In this document: positions 19,013 to 27,746 of the stretch, piece by piece
How positions within the stretch are numbered: position 1 is the first letter of the stretch
Layout: the number at the start of each line of letters is the position of its first letter
Translations under genes and position numbers: made by a program
The notes under the pieces: model-generated
Told to the model about the DNA's origin: nothing
What the model saw: the letters and a program-made list of their open reading frames with translations, nothing else
Databases searched by the model: none
NCBI GenBank assembly: GCA_902785755.1
Contig: CACZZO010000032.1
Span: 1 to 42,101, forward strand
Direction of reading: 5' to 3'
DNA length: 42,101 nucleotides
Source of the DNA: an uncultured Bacteroidia bacterium
Lineage (GTDB): Bacteria; Bacteroidota; Bacteroidia; Bacteroidales; F082

Positions 19013-20332
19013 ATGAAAAAAGTTTTATCCATTGTAGGAGCATTGCTCATCGCCGTCGTCATTGGCGGTTGCCTTTATTTGAACAGTTTGATGCCAATCA
19101 TCACGGGCTATGCGGCAAAAAACCTGGCCTCGGCCGTGTTTGTTTCGGGCCGCGATGCCAAGACTGTGGAGGACTTGGACCTCAATTTCTCCTTCATCCG
19201 TTTCAATAAAAATAAGGTGGATTATGAGAATAAGACGGTCACCAGCCGATTCCTTTGGAGAAAAGCCACTGCGGCCTATCGAAAAGGTTATGGAGTCACC
19301 TTATTGCGTGGTGCCCATGCCATTGACCTCGAGCAACAGGTTTGTCCTTCCTCCGATGAGAGCATGCCAATAAGACCGCTCCCAATGGGCGATTCTGCAA
19401 CAAAGGCGAGGCTGGAGCCAATCGCCAAGGCCTTTGTGGACGATCGGGCTTATAACGGACATCCCTTTGCTTTTGTGGTGCTCCATAAAGGTGGAGTGGT
19501 GGCAGAGCGCTATGATAAGGGCATTACACCCGAAATGAAACTCCTGAGCTGGAGCATGGCCAAAAGCTTCACCAACGCCATCGCAGGTGTCATGGTAAGA
19601 GACCGTCTTGTTGATATATATGCTCCGACGGACATACCCGAATGGCAAAACGATGACCGTAAAGATATTACCATCAACGACTTGATGCAGATGCAGAGCG
19701 GTTTGGAATGGAACGAGAACTACGGTGCCCGTTCTGACGTCAATCTGATGCTCCATCGTGAGCAAGATATGGGCCTTTATGCCCTCAACAAACCCCTCGA
19801 ACACAAACCGGGTAGTTTTTGGTACTATTCCAGCGGCAGCACGAACATCGTTATGCGTTATCTTTGCGGGAAGTTCCCGTCTGACCAAGCTTTCCTTGCC
19901 TATGTTCACGCGAAACTCTTCGCGCCTTTGGGTATTCGTAATGCTGTTTTTGAATCAGACATGAGCGGTACCCCTGTTGGATCGTCGTACCTTTACATCA
20001 CGGCCACTGACTTCGCCCGCTTTGGCCAACTTTATTTAGAGGATGGTTGTGTCGACTCGTTGAGGGTTCTTCCCGAAGGCTGGGTGAACTACACGACCGC
20101 GCCCGCGTCCAATAGTGAAAATGGATATGGCTCATTTTTCTGGTTGAATAGAGGGAAAGAGCTCCCTGATGTGCCTGAGGATATGTATTATTGCAAAGGC
20201 CACGATGGGCAGAGGATATTCGTCATACCCTCTAAGGACTTGGTGGTCGCGATATTAGGTTATTCGCCCATGCCCGATCATGTCATCGACTTCAATGCGC
20301 TTTTGAAGGACATCATTTCCAATATAGATTAA
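19013..20332 (+). CDS. Beta-lactamase-fold serine hydrolase, membrane- or lipid-anchored, 439 aa
   Basis: I use the ATG at 19013 rather than an in-frame GTG at 18998, because MKKVLSIVGALLIAVVIGG begins a clear signal/anchor segment. A Cys after VIGG makes a lipoprotein possible. The beta-lactamase (PF00144-type) motifs are present: the nucleophile motif Ser181-Met-Ala-Lys184 (SWSMAKS), a Tyr-containing YSS motif near 272-274, and a GHDGQ segment near the end that fits the third HxG/KTG-like motif. The family includes esterases, D-amino-acid peptidases and penicillin-binding-like hydrolases; the substrate cannot be told from sequence. It begins 22 bp after the S4 gene and may be the last gene of that unit. 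Confidence 0.85.
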   Translation: MKKVLSIVGALLIAVVIGGCLYLNSLMPIITGYAAKNLASAVFVSGRDAKTVEDLDLNFSFIRFNKNKVDYENKTVTSRFLWRKATAAYRKGYGVTLLRGAHAIDLEQQVCPSSDESMPIRPLPMGDSATKARLEPIAKAFVDDRAYNGHPFAFVVLHKGGVVAERYDKGITPEMKLLSWSMAKSFTNAIAGVMVRDRLVDIYAPTDIPEWQNDDRKDITINDLMQMQSGLEWNENYGARSDVNLMLHREQDMGLYALNKPLEHKPGSFWYYSSGSTNIVMRYLCGKFPSDQAFLAYVHAKLFAPLGIRNAVFESDMSGTPVGSSYLYITATDFARFGQLYLEDGCVDSLRVLPEGWVNYTTAPASNSENGYGSFFWLNRGKELPDVPEDMYYCKGHDGQRIFVIPSKDLVVAILGYSPMPDHVIDFNALLKDIISNID

Positions 20333-20344
20333 AATGCCATAAAA

Positions 20345-20381
20345 AAAATGAAGAGACGTGCTTGGTACATCTCTTCATTTT
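20345..20381. terminator. Bidirectional terminator between convergent serine hydrolase and gcvP genes
   Basis: A 12-bp perfect stem (AAAATGAAGAGA at 20345-20356 with TCTCTTCATTTT at 20370-20381) has A- and T-rich flanks on both sides, so it can terminate from either direction. A short tandem repeat (CTGCGTATT twice, then CTGCGT) follows at about 20383-20406. Confidence 0.7.
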
Positions 20382-20416
20382 CTGCGTATTCTGCGTATTC
20401 TGCGTGAAACAATTCC

Positions 20417-23281
20417 TTATTCAGCAGAGAACTTGCAAACCAGATTCCTGTCGCCGTAGGCGTCGTCGATGCGCGTGACGTGCGGGAAGTATTTGTCCTG
20501 AACGTCGCTCTTCATCGGGAAGCCAGCCTCTTCGCGGGTGAAGGGGAAGTTCCACTCGTTGGCCATCAGCATCTCGGCGGTGTAAGGCGCGTGGCTGATG
20601 ATGTTGTTGCCCTTCTCGGCCTTGCCGTCCTCGATGTCCTTGATTTCCTTGCGGATCTGAATCATGGCTTCGACGAAGCGGTCGAGCTCAGCGATAGGCT
20701 CACTCTCGGTGGGTTCCACCATCAGGGTCTCATGCACCGGGAAGGCCACGGTAGGCGCGTGGAAGCCGAAGTCCATCAAGCGCTTGGCGATATCAATGGC
20801 GGCCACACCAACAGTCTTGTTGATTCCGTTGATGTCCAGAATCATTTCATGGGCCACATGGCCGTGGTTGCCGGTATACAGGATCGGGTAGTAGTCCTTC
20901 AGTCTTTCCTTCAGGTAGTTGGCGTTCATAATGGCACCCATAGTAGCTTTCTTCAGACCTTCACCGCCTAACATCTTGATGTAGCAATAGGTGATGGTGA
21001 GGATTTGGGCACTGCCAAACGGAGCGGCTGAAACGGCACCTTCCTGCTTGTCGCCACCGCAGTGGAACAGGATGTGCGAAGGCAGGTAAGGTTTCAGGTG
21101 TTCGGCCACGCCGATGGGGCCTACGCCAGGACCGCCACCGCCGTGCGGGATGGCGAAGGTCTTGTGCAGGTTGAGGTGGCAGACGTCGGCACCGATGAAG
21201 CCTGGGCTGGTCAGGCCGACTTGGGCGTTCATGTTGGCACCGTCCATATAGACTTGGCCGCCGTTGTCGTGGACGATCTTCACGAGGGTGCGGATGCCGT
21301 CCTCATAGATGCCGTGAGTGGAAGGATAGGTGACCATGAAGGCAGCCAAGTTGTCCTTGTATTGTTCGGCCTTGGCCTTGGCGTCGTCGAGGTCGATGTT
21401 GCCGTTTTCGTCGCATTTCACTACCACCACTTGCATACCTGCCATAGCAGCCGAAGCGGGGTTGGTGCCGTGAGCCGATGCAGGAATCAAGCAGATGTTG
21501 CGGTGACCCTGACCGTTGGCCTCTTGGTAACGGCGGATGGTGAGCAGACCGGCATATTCGCCGCTGGCACCCGAGTTAGGCATAAAGCTCATACCCTTGA
21601 AGCCCGTGATTTCGCAGAGGTCTTTCTCCATCTCGTTGATGAGTTCGAGGTAGCCTTCCACTTGGTCGGCGGGGACGAAGGGGTGGATGTTGCCGAACTC
21701 AGGCCAGCTGAGGGCATACATCGAGGTGGCGGGGTTCAGTTTCATCGTGCAGCTTCCGAGCGGAATCATGCAGCGGTTGAGGCTAAGGTCGCGGTTTTCG
21801 AGCTTCTTCATGTAACGCATCATATCGGTCTCGCTGCGATACTTGAAGAACATCGGGGCTTGCATGAACTTGGAGGTGCGCTGCATTTCGGGTTGGATGC
21901 CGCTGAACTTCTGGCAGTTCGGGTCGCAAACGAGTTCCTCATGCTCCTTGCCGAGGGCTTCGGCGACGACTTGGCCAATCTCGTTGATGTCTTCGCGGGC
22001 AGTGGTTTCGTCGATGCTGATGCCAAAGTGTTGCTTGTCGATGATGCGGAAGTTCATGCCGTGTTTCTCGGCGGCTTCCTTCACCTTGCAGGTGCAAGCG
22101 CCTTCGGGCAGTTCGAACAACAGCGTGTCGAAGAAGTGCTTGTTGAGTTGCTTCACGCCGAGTTTGGCCAACTCTGAAGTGAGTTTTCCGGCAAGGCAAT
22201 TAATATGGTGTGCGATTTCAATCAAACCCTCGGGACCATGATAGAGGGCGTAGAAGCCTGACATGATGGCCAACAAAGCCTGGGCCGTGCAGATGTTGGA
22301 CGTGGCTTTTTCGCGCTTGATGTGCTGTTCGCGGGTTTGCAGGGCAAGACGGAAAGCAGGATTGCCAAGAGCATCCACGCTGATGCCGATGATACGTCCG
22401 GGCATTTCGCGCTTGTAGGCCTCGGTGGTGGCAAAGTAACCGGCATGAGGACCGCCGAATCCCATCGGCAGACCGAAACGCTGGTTGGAACCTAAGACCA
22501 CATCGGCACCCCATTCGCCGGGAGGCGTGATGAGGGTAAGGCTCAGCAGGTCGGCGGCCACGGCCACTTGCATGCCTTTGGCTTTCCATTCGGCAACCTT
22601 GGCGCGGTTGTCGATGATTTCACCGAACTGGTTGGGGCATTGGATGATAACGCCGAAATATTCTTCGTTTGCTTCAAACTTGTTGATGTCGTCAATCACG
22701 ACTTCGATGCCTTGGAAGTGGGCGCGGGTCTTGATGACTTCGATGCTCTGTGGGAACAGGTCGCAAGCCACGAAGAACTTCTTCACGCCGGCCTTCACTT
22801 GGGCGCGGCTGCGCGAGTGCCAGAACATCAGCATGGCTTCGGCGGCGGCGGTGCCTTCGTCGAGCAGACTGGCGTTGGCCAAAGGCATGGCGGTCAGGTC
22901 GCTGATGACAGTTTGGAAGTTCACGAGGGCTTCCAAACGGCCTTGCGAAATCTCGGCCTGATAGGGAGTATAAGAGGTGTACCAGCCCGGATTTTCAAGG
23001 ATGTTGCGCATGATGACGCCCGGGGTGATGGTGTTGTAGTAGCCCAAGCCGATGTAGGTGCGGAACTGTTTGTTCTTGGCACCCAAGGCCTTGAGGTGGC
23101 TGATGACTTCGTACTCGTTCATGCCATCGCCGATGTTGAGGTCTTTCGGCAGACGGATTTCGGGAGCGATGATTTCGTCGACAAGTTGTTCTTGCGATTT
23201 CACGCCGATGACCTTAAGCATCTTTTCAGCGTCGGATGCGGTGGGCCCGTTGTGGCGTTTGATGAAATTATTTCTGATCAT
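20417..23281 (-). CDS. gcvP: Glycine dehydrogenase (decarboxylating), P-protein, 954 aa
   Basis: This is the PLP-dependent P-protein of the glycine cleavage system. It decarboxylates glycine and passes the aminomethyl group to lipoyl-H protein (GcvH). The length matches single-chain GcvP. Visible signatures are FIKRHNGPT at the N-terminus, YTPYQAEISQGRLEALVNFQ, the PLP lysine Lys707 in NLHKTFAIPHGGGGPG, and GSCTMKLNP. No gcvT or gcvH is in the window. The gene starts only 22 bp after an unrelated membrane-protein gene, with no visible promoter or glycine riboswitch in that gap, so it is probably read from the upstream envelope genes or from a promoter inside them. Confidence 0.97.
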   Translation of the reverse strand: MIRNNFIKRHNGPTASDAEKMLKVIGVKSQEQLVDEIIAPEIRLPKDLNIGDGMNEYEVISHLKALGAKNKQFRTYIGLGYYNTITPGVIMRNILENPGWYTSYTPYQAEISQGRLEALVNFQTVISDLTAMPLANASLLDEGTAAAEAMLMFWHSRSRAQVKAGVKKFFVACDLFPQSIEVIKTRAHFQGIEVVIDDINKFEANEEYFGVIIQCPNQFGEIIDNRAKVAEWKAKGMQVAVAADLLSLTLITPPGEWGADVVLGSNQRFGLPMGFGGPHAGYFATTEAYKREMPGRIIGISVDALGNPAFRLALQTREQHIKREKATSNICTAQALLAIMSGFYALYHGPEGLIEIAHHINCLAGKLTSELAKLGVKQLNKHFFDTLLFELPEGACTCKVKEAAEKHGMNFRIIDKQHFGISIDETTAREDINEIGQVVAEALGKEHEELVCDPNCQKFSGIQPEMQRTSKFMQAPMFFKYRSETDMMRYMKKLENRDLSLNRCMIPLGSCTMKLNPATSMYALSWPEFGNIHPFVPADQVEGYLELINEMEKDLCEITGFKGMSFMPNSGASGEYAGLLTIRRYQEANGQGHRNICLIPASAHGTNPASAAMAGMQVVVVKCDENGNIDLDDAKAKAEQYKDNLAAFMVTYPSTHGIYEDGIRTLVKIVHDNGGQVYMDGANMNAQVGLTSPGFIGADVCHLNLHKTFAIPHGGGGPGVGPIGVAEHLKPYLPSHILFHCGGDKQEGAVSAAPFGSAQILTITYCYIKMLGGEGLKKATMGAIMNANYLKERLKDYYPILYTGNHGHVAHEMILDINGINKTVGVAAIDIAKRLMDFGFHAPTVAFPVHETLMVEPTESEPIAELDRFVEAMIQIRKEIKDIEDGKAEKGNNIISHAPYTAEMLMANEWNFPFTREEAGFPMKSDVQDKYFPHVTRIDDAYGDRNLVCKFSAE

Positions 23282-23303
23282 ATACGATTGTTTTGATTAT
23301 GAT

Positions 23304-24182
23304 TTATTTGTATTCTTCAAGTTTTTGTTTCAAAGTGTTGATATTGTTGATGGACTTGATTTCGTTAGAAGGCACGCGCAAAAAATCGGCTTTCCATCTA
23401 TTGAAACCTGCCGTGTTTTCCAGAATGGTCAAATATAGGTAATAGAATTCCTTGCTCTTGAGGTTGTCCTTCTTGTATTTGCGGTAAAGCTCATGATAGG
23501 TACCCATGCTCGTTTCCTGACGGTGAATCAGTTCCCAAAACTCCTTCTTGAATTGGGCACCTCGGTCGTTGCTTTCAGGTTTGACGGTTTCTGCCGGTTT
23601 GGTGGTTTGATCTTGGATTGTTGGGGTGGTTTCGGCGGGCTTTGGCTTTTCCTCAACCTTGGGAGTCTCTTTCGGCTTTGGTGCTTCAACGGCTTCGGGT
23701 GTTGTGGTTGCTTTGGGAGCCTCATTGGTTTGGGCTTCCATGTTTTGGGCGATGGCCGTTTGTGCTATTTCTGGTTCAACTGTTGCAGTGTCATGTGCGT
23801 TGTTTTCCATGAGTTCCGACTTGACGGTGTCTGTCATCACATTCTCAACAACAGGCTTGGGATCGTTGGCGGGCGTTTTGGACTTGGGCTTGCTGAAAAC
23901 GGCAAAATAAAGGATGATACCCGTAACGGCAACCGTAATGATTCCACCCCAAAGAATGGGTTGTTTGCTGTGTTTCTTCTCATATTGCGCGATGAGCCTT
24001 CCGTCGTAGTTGGTATCGCGATCAGGCACCAATTTGAAGTCAACAAATACATAGCCCCTTGGTGGTATGATGTAGTCCACAACATCGTGGCCGTCTTCAT
24101 ATCTGGAATAAGGGCAGTTCCTATATTTCTTTCCCATCCCAGGGTCAACTCTAAATTGCTTGAAATTGGTCGTGTTACTCAT
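23304..24182 (-). CDS. Single-span membrane protein of unknown function, paralog B, 292 aa
   Basis: Not recognised. Residues 1-72 form a small N-terminal domain (F.VDPGMGKK, CPYSRYEDGHDVVDYIIPP, YDGRLIAQYEKK). One transmembrane helix follows (about 76-96). Residues about 97-210 are a Pro/Lys/Glu/Thr-rich low-complexity linker. A C-terminal helical domain (about 211-292; FKKEFWELIHRQETSMGTYHELY) ends the protein. The adjacent 24230-25042 gene has the same four-part layout and clear similarity at both ends, so they are tandem paralogs whose linkers have diverged. Inference: the N-terminal domain is cytoplasmic and the C-terminal domain periplasmic, like TonB-style layouts, but there is no similarity to TonB. 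Confidence 0.8.
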   Translation of the reverse strand: MSNTTNFKQFRVDPGMGKKYRNCPYSRYEDGHDVVDYIIPPRGYVFVDFKLVPDRDTNYDGRLIAQYEKKHSKQPILWGGIITVAVTGIILYFAVFSKPKSKTPANDPKPVVENVMTDTVKSELMENNAHDTATVEPEIAQTAIAQNMEAQTNEAPKATTTPEAVEAPKPKETPKVEEKPKPAETTPTIQDQTTKPAETVKPESNDRGAQFKKEFWELIHRQETSMGTYHELYRKYKKDNLKSKEFYYLYLTILENTAGFNRWKADFLRVPSNEIKSINNINTLKQKLEEYK

Positions 24183-24229
24183 GGTTTCCTGAATTGTTTG
24201 ATAATATTTTTGTTTCTTTCATGGTCGAA

Positions 24230-25042
24230 TCAGCCGACACTTTTTCTGAGGGCTTCGATGGTTTTGATGGAATTAAGTTCCTTCTCTGGGATCTTTTTCA
24301 ACTTGTCATGCCAAGCCTTGAAGGTCACAAAGTCTTTCAGGATGGTATAACGCAAATAATCGAATTCTTCTCCTGCCACCTTGGTTTTGTTGGCGTTGTA
24401 AAGGTCGGTGTAGGCATCCATAGAGCCTGACTTTTCGTGTACCAAAGTCCAAAAATCGCGTTTGAAAACCTCATTGGGGTCGGTTGCGGCAGGCTGTTGG
24501 CTTGGCGCGTTGGTCGTTTGCTCAACAGTGCTGATGGCTGCTGCGGGTTGTTCTTCGACAGGAGCTTTTGCCTCGGGTTGGGCTTGGACAGGAGCCGTTT
24601 CTTCAGCTTGCTTGGGCTTGTTTGTGGCTTTTTCGGCAGTCTTTTTCTCTTTTTTCTCCTTTTTGTTGTTGGTGATTTCAGTTTTCGGCTTCACATCCTT
24701 TGTTTTGGGAGTGCTTGGTTTTGGGTCTTTAAAAACACTGAAAGCCAACAAAATAACAATTCCAATGACTAATGCGATGGCAAGCACCAAAACCAACATC
24801 CAGATGTTAGACTTGAGGCGGGTGAGGAATGGCTCTTTCGCATATTCCGCTGTGAGTTTTCCGTCGTAAATCTGGTTGCTGGCATCGGGGTCGTACTTGA
24901 AGCCGATAAACACATGTCCTTTGGGTGGAATGATATAATCCTTGACATCTCGTCCGTCTTCATAGATGGAGTACGGACATCCGGGCATTTTCTTGCCCTT
25001 CCCTGGGTCGATGCTATATCTCTTTTCGGTGAATTCCGTCAT
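24230..25042 (-). CDS. Single-span membrane protein of unknown function, paralog A, 270 aa
   Basis: Not recognised; paralog of the 23304-24182 gene. The N-terminal domain (about 1-75) has YSIDPGKGKK, CPYSIYEDGRDVKDYIIPP and IYDGKLTAEY. A transmembrane helix (about 80-104) is followed by a Lys/Glu/Pro/Ala/Gln-rich linker (about 106-190) and a C-terminal domain (FKRDFWTLVHEKSGSMDAYTDLY, then a helical tail with LNSIKTIEALRKS). It begins 8 bp after the stop of the lipoprotein gene, and 47 bp separate it from paralog B, so the three are likely one transcript. Confidence 0.8.
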   Translation of the reverse strand: MTEFTEKRYSIDPGKGKKMPGCPYSIYEDGRDVKDYIIPPKGHVFIGFKYDPDASNQIYDGKLTAEYAKEPFLTRLKSNIWMLVLVLAIALVIGIVILLAFSVFKDPKPSTPKTKDVKPKTEITNNKKEKKEKKTAEKATNKPKQAEETAPVQAQPEAKAPVEEQPAAAISTVEQTTNAPSQQPAATDPNEVFKRDFWTLVHEKSGSMDAYTDLYNANKTKVAGEEFDYLRYTILKDFVTFKAWHDKLKKIPEKELNSIKTIEALRKSVG

Positions 25043-25050
25043 TTCGGAGT

Positions 25051-25641
25051 TTATTGTAAGGTTTTGTTTAATGTGATGTAATTTGGATAGGCAAGTTGCT
25101 GGTTTCCAACGGTAATGTAAGGCTTCACCTGAAGTCCCACAGTAACGGGATTGCTGCTCGCGCCGGCCAACTTGAAGGCCAAATTCACGATGGCATCCGC
25201 CGATTCGCCGCTGAACAGTTGGAACAGGTCTGTAGTGACGGGAATCGTGACCATGCTGTTCGATTTGGCGGGAACGTTCACGCTGTTGTTCATGGTGGTG
25301 CTGACAACTTGCTTTCCGTTGAGGGTCAATATGTAATCCATCTTGGCCATCGAAGCGGCGATGGAGTTGGGGTTGCTTACATCAAGGTTGACATTGAAAG
25401 TGACGGGCAGGCTTCTGTTGCTGATTGCGTTGACGAGAGCCAATCCTTGCGAAATGTTGAGGTTCTCTCTCGACATTCCCTTGCTCAGGTTGATGCCGAG
25501 CATCTCAATATGGTTGACGCTGTTGAAATCGAAGGTGCAATTGGCAAAGTTGGCCATTTGTGCAACTTGAGTGAGCACGTCACATGAGGCCAATCCTGCC
25601 GTGACGAATAAAATTATAAGGGTTCTCTTAAGTTTTGACAT
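25051..25641 (-). CDS. LEA14-like (LEA type 2) lipoprotein, 196 aa
   Basis: A lipoprotein signal peptide ends with the lipobox LASC (Cys20), so the mature protein should be lipid-anchored in the envelope. The rest has the LEA type 2 / WHy-like layout of one immunoglobulin-like beta-sandwich: NISQGLALVNAISNRSLPVTFNVNLDVSNPNS, then DYILTLNGKQVVSTTMNN and IPVTTDLFQLFSG. Such domains are common in Bacteroidota lipoproteins of unknown role. It is the first gene of the minus-strand run leading to the two membrane paralogs and gcvP. Confidence 0.75.
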   Translation of the reverse strand: MSKLKRTLIILFVTAGLASCDVLTQVAQMANFANCTFDFNSVNHIEMLGINLSKGMSRENLNISQGLALVNAISNRSLPVTFNVNLDVSNPNSIAASMAKMDYILTLNGKQVVSTTMNNSVNVPAKSNSMVTIPVTTDLFQLFSGESADAIVNLAFKLAGASSNPVTVGLQVKPYITVGNQQLAYPNYITLNKTLQ

Positions 25642-25685
25642 GTCTGTAATTATCTAATAATCAATTTAATAAATTATAAAATTCC

Positions 25686-25704
25686 AACAAGCGTTGGGCT
25701 TGTT
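25686..25704. other. Inverted repeat in the 5' region of the lipoprotein gene
   Basis: AACAAGC (25686-25692) and GCTTGTT (25698-25704) flank a 5-bp loop. It lies between the lipoprotein start (25641) and a possible -7 element (25726-25733), so it would form a small hairpin in the 5' UTR or act as an operator. It has no T tract in either direction that would make it a normal terminator. Confidence 0.4.
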
Positions 25705-25725
25705 TTCTGCTCGTCTATAATTTTG

Positions 25726-25733
25726 CAATAATA
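25726..25733 (-). promoter_or_regulatory. Possible -7 element (TATTATTG on the minus strand) for the lipoprotein operon
   Basis: One mismatch to TAnnTTTG. It lies right after the typA terminator, about 85 bp before the lipoprotein start. Weak call. Confidence 0.25.
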
Positions 25734-25735
25734 CG

Positions 25736-25764
25736 AAAAAAGTCGGACATACAGCCCGACTTTT
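25736..25764 (-). terminator. Rho-independent terminator of typA
   Basis: On the minus strand AAAAGTCGG (25764-25756) pairs with CCGACTTTT (25746-25738) across a 9-nt loop and continues into Ts. It lies 19 bp beyond the typA stop. Confidence 0.8.
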
Positions 25765-25782
25765 GGAAAATATTTTTCGGCA

Positions 25783-27597
25783 TTATTCCTCTCCACGGCG
25801 CGAGGCGCGTTTGCGCTCAATCTCGTCGAGGATGATTTTGCGCAGGCGCAGGCTCTTGGGTGTGACTTCCAGATATTCGTCGTCGCGGATGTATTCCATG
25901 TATTCCTCCAACGAGAACCTCACAGGCGGGATGAGACGGATGGCCTCGTCGCTGCCCGAGGCACGAACATTGGTCAAGTGCTTGGTTTTGCACACGTTGA
26001 TGACGATGTCGTTGCTGCGCGTGTTCTCACCAATGACCTCGCCGGCATACACATCCTCATTCGGGTTGACGAAGAAAATGCCACGGTCTTGCAGTTTCCA
26101 AATGGCGTATGGGATGGCCTGTCCGGTTTCCATCGAAATCAAGGCACCCACGTTTCGCGAAGGCATCTCGCCCTTCCACGGCTCGTAGTCCTTGAAGCGG
26201 TGCGACACGATAGCTTCGCCTTCGGTGACGGTCAAAAGCGTGTTTCTCAGGCCGATAAGTCCGCGTGAAGGGATGTCGAAATCGAGGCACATGCGGTCGC
26301 CCTTGGGTTCCATTTGGGTCATTTCGCCCTTGCGTGCGCTGACTTGCTCGATGACGCGCCCCGAGAAGTCTTCAGGCACAAGGACGGTCAAGGCTTCGAT
26401 AGGTTCGCATTTCACGTCGTCGATGTATTTCACGATGACCTTGGGCTGTCCAAGTTGGAACTCGTAACCCTCACGGCGCATGGTTTCCACGAGGATGCTC
26501 AAATGCAGGATGCCACGACCGTAAACCATCAGTGAATCAGGCGAATCGGTGTCTTCCACCTTCAGGGCGAGGTTCTTTTCGGTTTCCTTATATAAACGCT
26601 CGCGCAGGTGGCGTGAGGTCACATATTTGCCTTCCTTGCCGAAGAAAGGTGAGTTGTTGATGGTGAACAACATGCTCATCGTCGGCTCGTCAACATGGAT
26701 GGGCGGCAGGGCCTCGGGGTTCTCGTAGTCGGCAACGGTGTCGCCAATCTCAAAGTCGTCGATGCCCATAAGCGCGATAATGTCGCCGGCCTCGACGGGT
26801 TTTTTGGTGCGTTCCTTGCCCAAGCCTTCAAAGGTGTAAAGCTCCTTGATGGTGGAGCGGGTGACGGAACCGTCGCGCTTCACCAACGAGACGTTTTGTC
26901 CGGCTTGCAAAGTGCCGCGTTTCAGACGACCCACGGCGATACGGCCAACATACGAGCTGTAATCCAACGAAGTAATCAGCATTTGCGGCGTGCCTTCCTC
27001 GAACTTCGCGGGCGGGATGGTGTCGATGATGACATCCAAAAGGTAGGAAACGTTGTCGGTGACGTGGTTCCAGTCGTCCGACATCCAGCCTTGTTTCGAG
27101 GAGCCGTAAACGGTGGGGAAATCCAATTGGTCTTCGGTCGCGCCGAGGTTGAACATCAGGTCGAAGACGGCCTCTTGCACCTCGTCGGGACGGCAATTAG
27201 GCTTGTCCACCTTATTGATGACGACGATGGGTTTCAAACCTAATTCGATGGCCTTTTGCAGCACGAAACGGGTCTGAGGCATGGGGCCTTCAAAGGCATC
27301 AACCAACAGCAAAACGCCGTCGGCCATGTTCAGAACGCGCTCCACCTCGCCGCCAAAATCGGCGTGGCCGGGAGTGTCGATAATGTTGATTTTCACGTCC
27401 TTGTAGCGCACCGAAACATTCTTCGAAAGGATGGTGATGCCGCGCTCGCGCTCAAGGTCGTTGTTGTCCAAAATGAGTTGCCCAGGAGCCTCGTCCGACT
27501 CCTTGAAGAGTTGGGATTGGTAAAGGATACGGTCCACGAGGGTGGTCTTGCCGTGGTCAACGTGGGCGATAATTGCTATATTTCTGATATTCTGCAT
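25783..27597 (-). CDS. typA: TypA/BipA ribosome-associated translational GTPase, 604 aa
   Basis: A translation-factor GTPase related to EF-G and LepA that acts on ribosomes during stress and 50S assembly. The G motifs are all present: G1 AHVDHGKTTL (about 11-20), G2 ERGITI, G3 DTPGHADF and G4 NKVD. The C-terminal half contains the family-typical VPEDFSGRVIEQVSARKGEMTQM and SRGLIGLRNTLLTVTEGEAIVSHRF. The length equals that of typical TypA. It is divergent from the unknown gene at 27747 and ends at its own terminator. Confidence 0.96.
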   Translation of the reverse strand: MQNIRNIAIIAHVDHGKTTLVDRILYQSQLFKESDEAPGQLILDNNDLERERGITILSKNVSVRYKDVKINIIDTPGHADFGGEVERVLNMADGVLLLVDAFEGPMPQTRFVLQKAIELGLKPIVVINKVDKPNCRPDEVQEAVFDLMFNLGATEDQLDFPTVYGSSKQGWMSDDWNHVTDNVSYLLDVIIDTIPPAKFEEGTPQMLITSLDYSSYVGRIAVGRLKRGTLQAGQNVSLVKRDGSVTRSTIKELYTFEGLGKERTKKPVEAGDIIALMGIDDFEIGDTVADYENPEALPPIHVDEPTMSMLFTINNSPFFGKEGKYVTSRHLRERLYKETEKNLALKVEDTDSPDSLMVYGRGILHLSILVETMRREGYEFQLGQPKVIVKYIDDVKCEPIEALTVLVPEDFSGRVIEQVSARKGEMTQMEPKGDRMCLDFDIPSRGLIGLRNTLLTVTEGEAIVSHRFKDYEPWKGEMPSRNVGALISMETGQAIPYAIWKLQDRGIFFVNPNEDVYAGEVIGENTRSNDIVINVCKTKHLTNVRASGSDEAIRLIPPVRFSLEEYMEYIRDDEYLEVTPKSLRLRKIILDEIERKRASRRGEE

Positions 27598-27629
27598 TTT
27601 AGTAGAAATTACTGCGATATTTGAAGGTG

Positions 27630-27637
27630 CAAAAGTA
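27630..27637 (-). promoter_or_regulatory. Putative -7 promoter element (TACTTTTG, minus strand) for typA
   Basis: Exact TAnnTTTG match on the minus strand, 32 bp upstream of the typA ATG. No good -33 element is seen. Confidence 0.4.
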
Positions 27638-27666
27638 CAAAAAATCGCTGAATTGCCGAAAAGTAG

Positions 27667-27674
27667 TAATTTTG
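27667..27674 (+). promoter_or_regulatory. Putative -7 promoter element (TAATTTTG) for the 320-aa gene
   Basis: Exact TAnnTTTG match, 72 bp upstream of the ATG at 27747. Together with 27630-27637 it marks a divergent promoter pair. Confidence 0.35.
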
Positions 27675-27746
27675 CGAAAGAAAAAAATGAAATATCACGA
27701 TTTCAAGAGGATTCTACTTTTGCTTCACAACTAAAACAACAGTGCT

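Noticed and set aside
20480..23296. Long plus-strand open frames (for example 21062-22177, 371 codons) opposite gcvP
   Set aside because: They lie antisense to a highly conserved gcvP with all key motifs; the frames arise from its codon bias.
23282..23303. Glycine riboswitch upstream of gcvP
   Set aside because: The gap is only 22 bp and the sequence upstream is coding, so there is no room for the aptamer.
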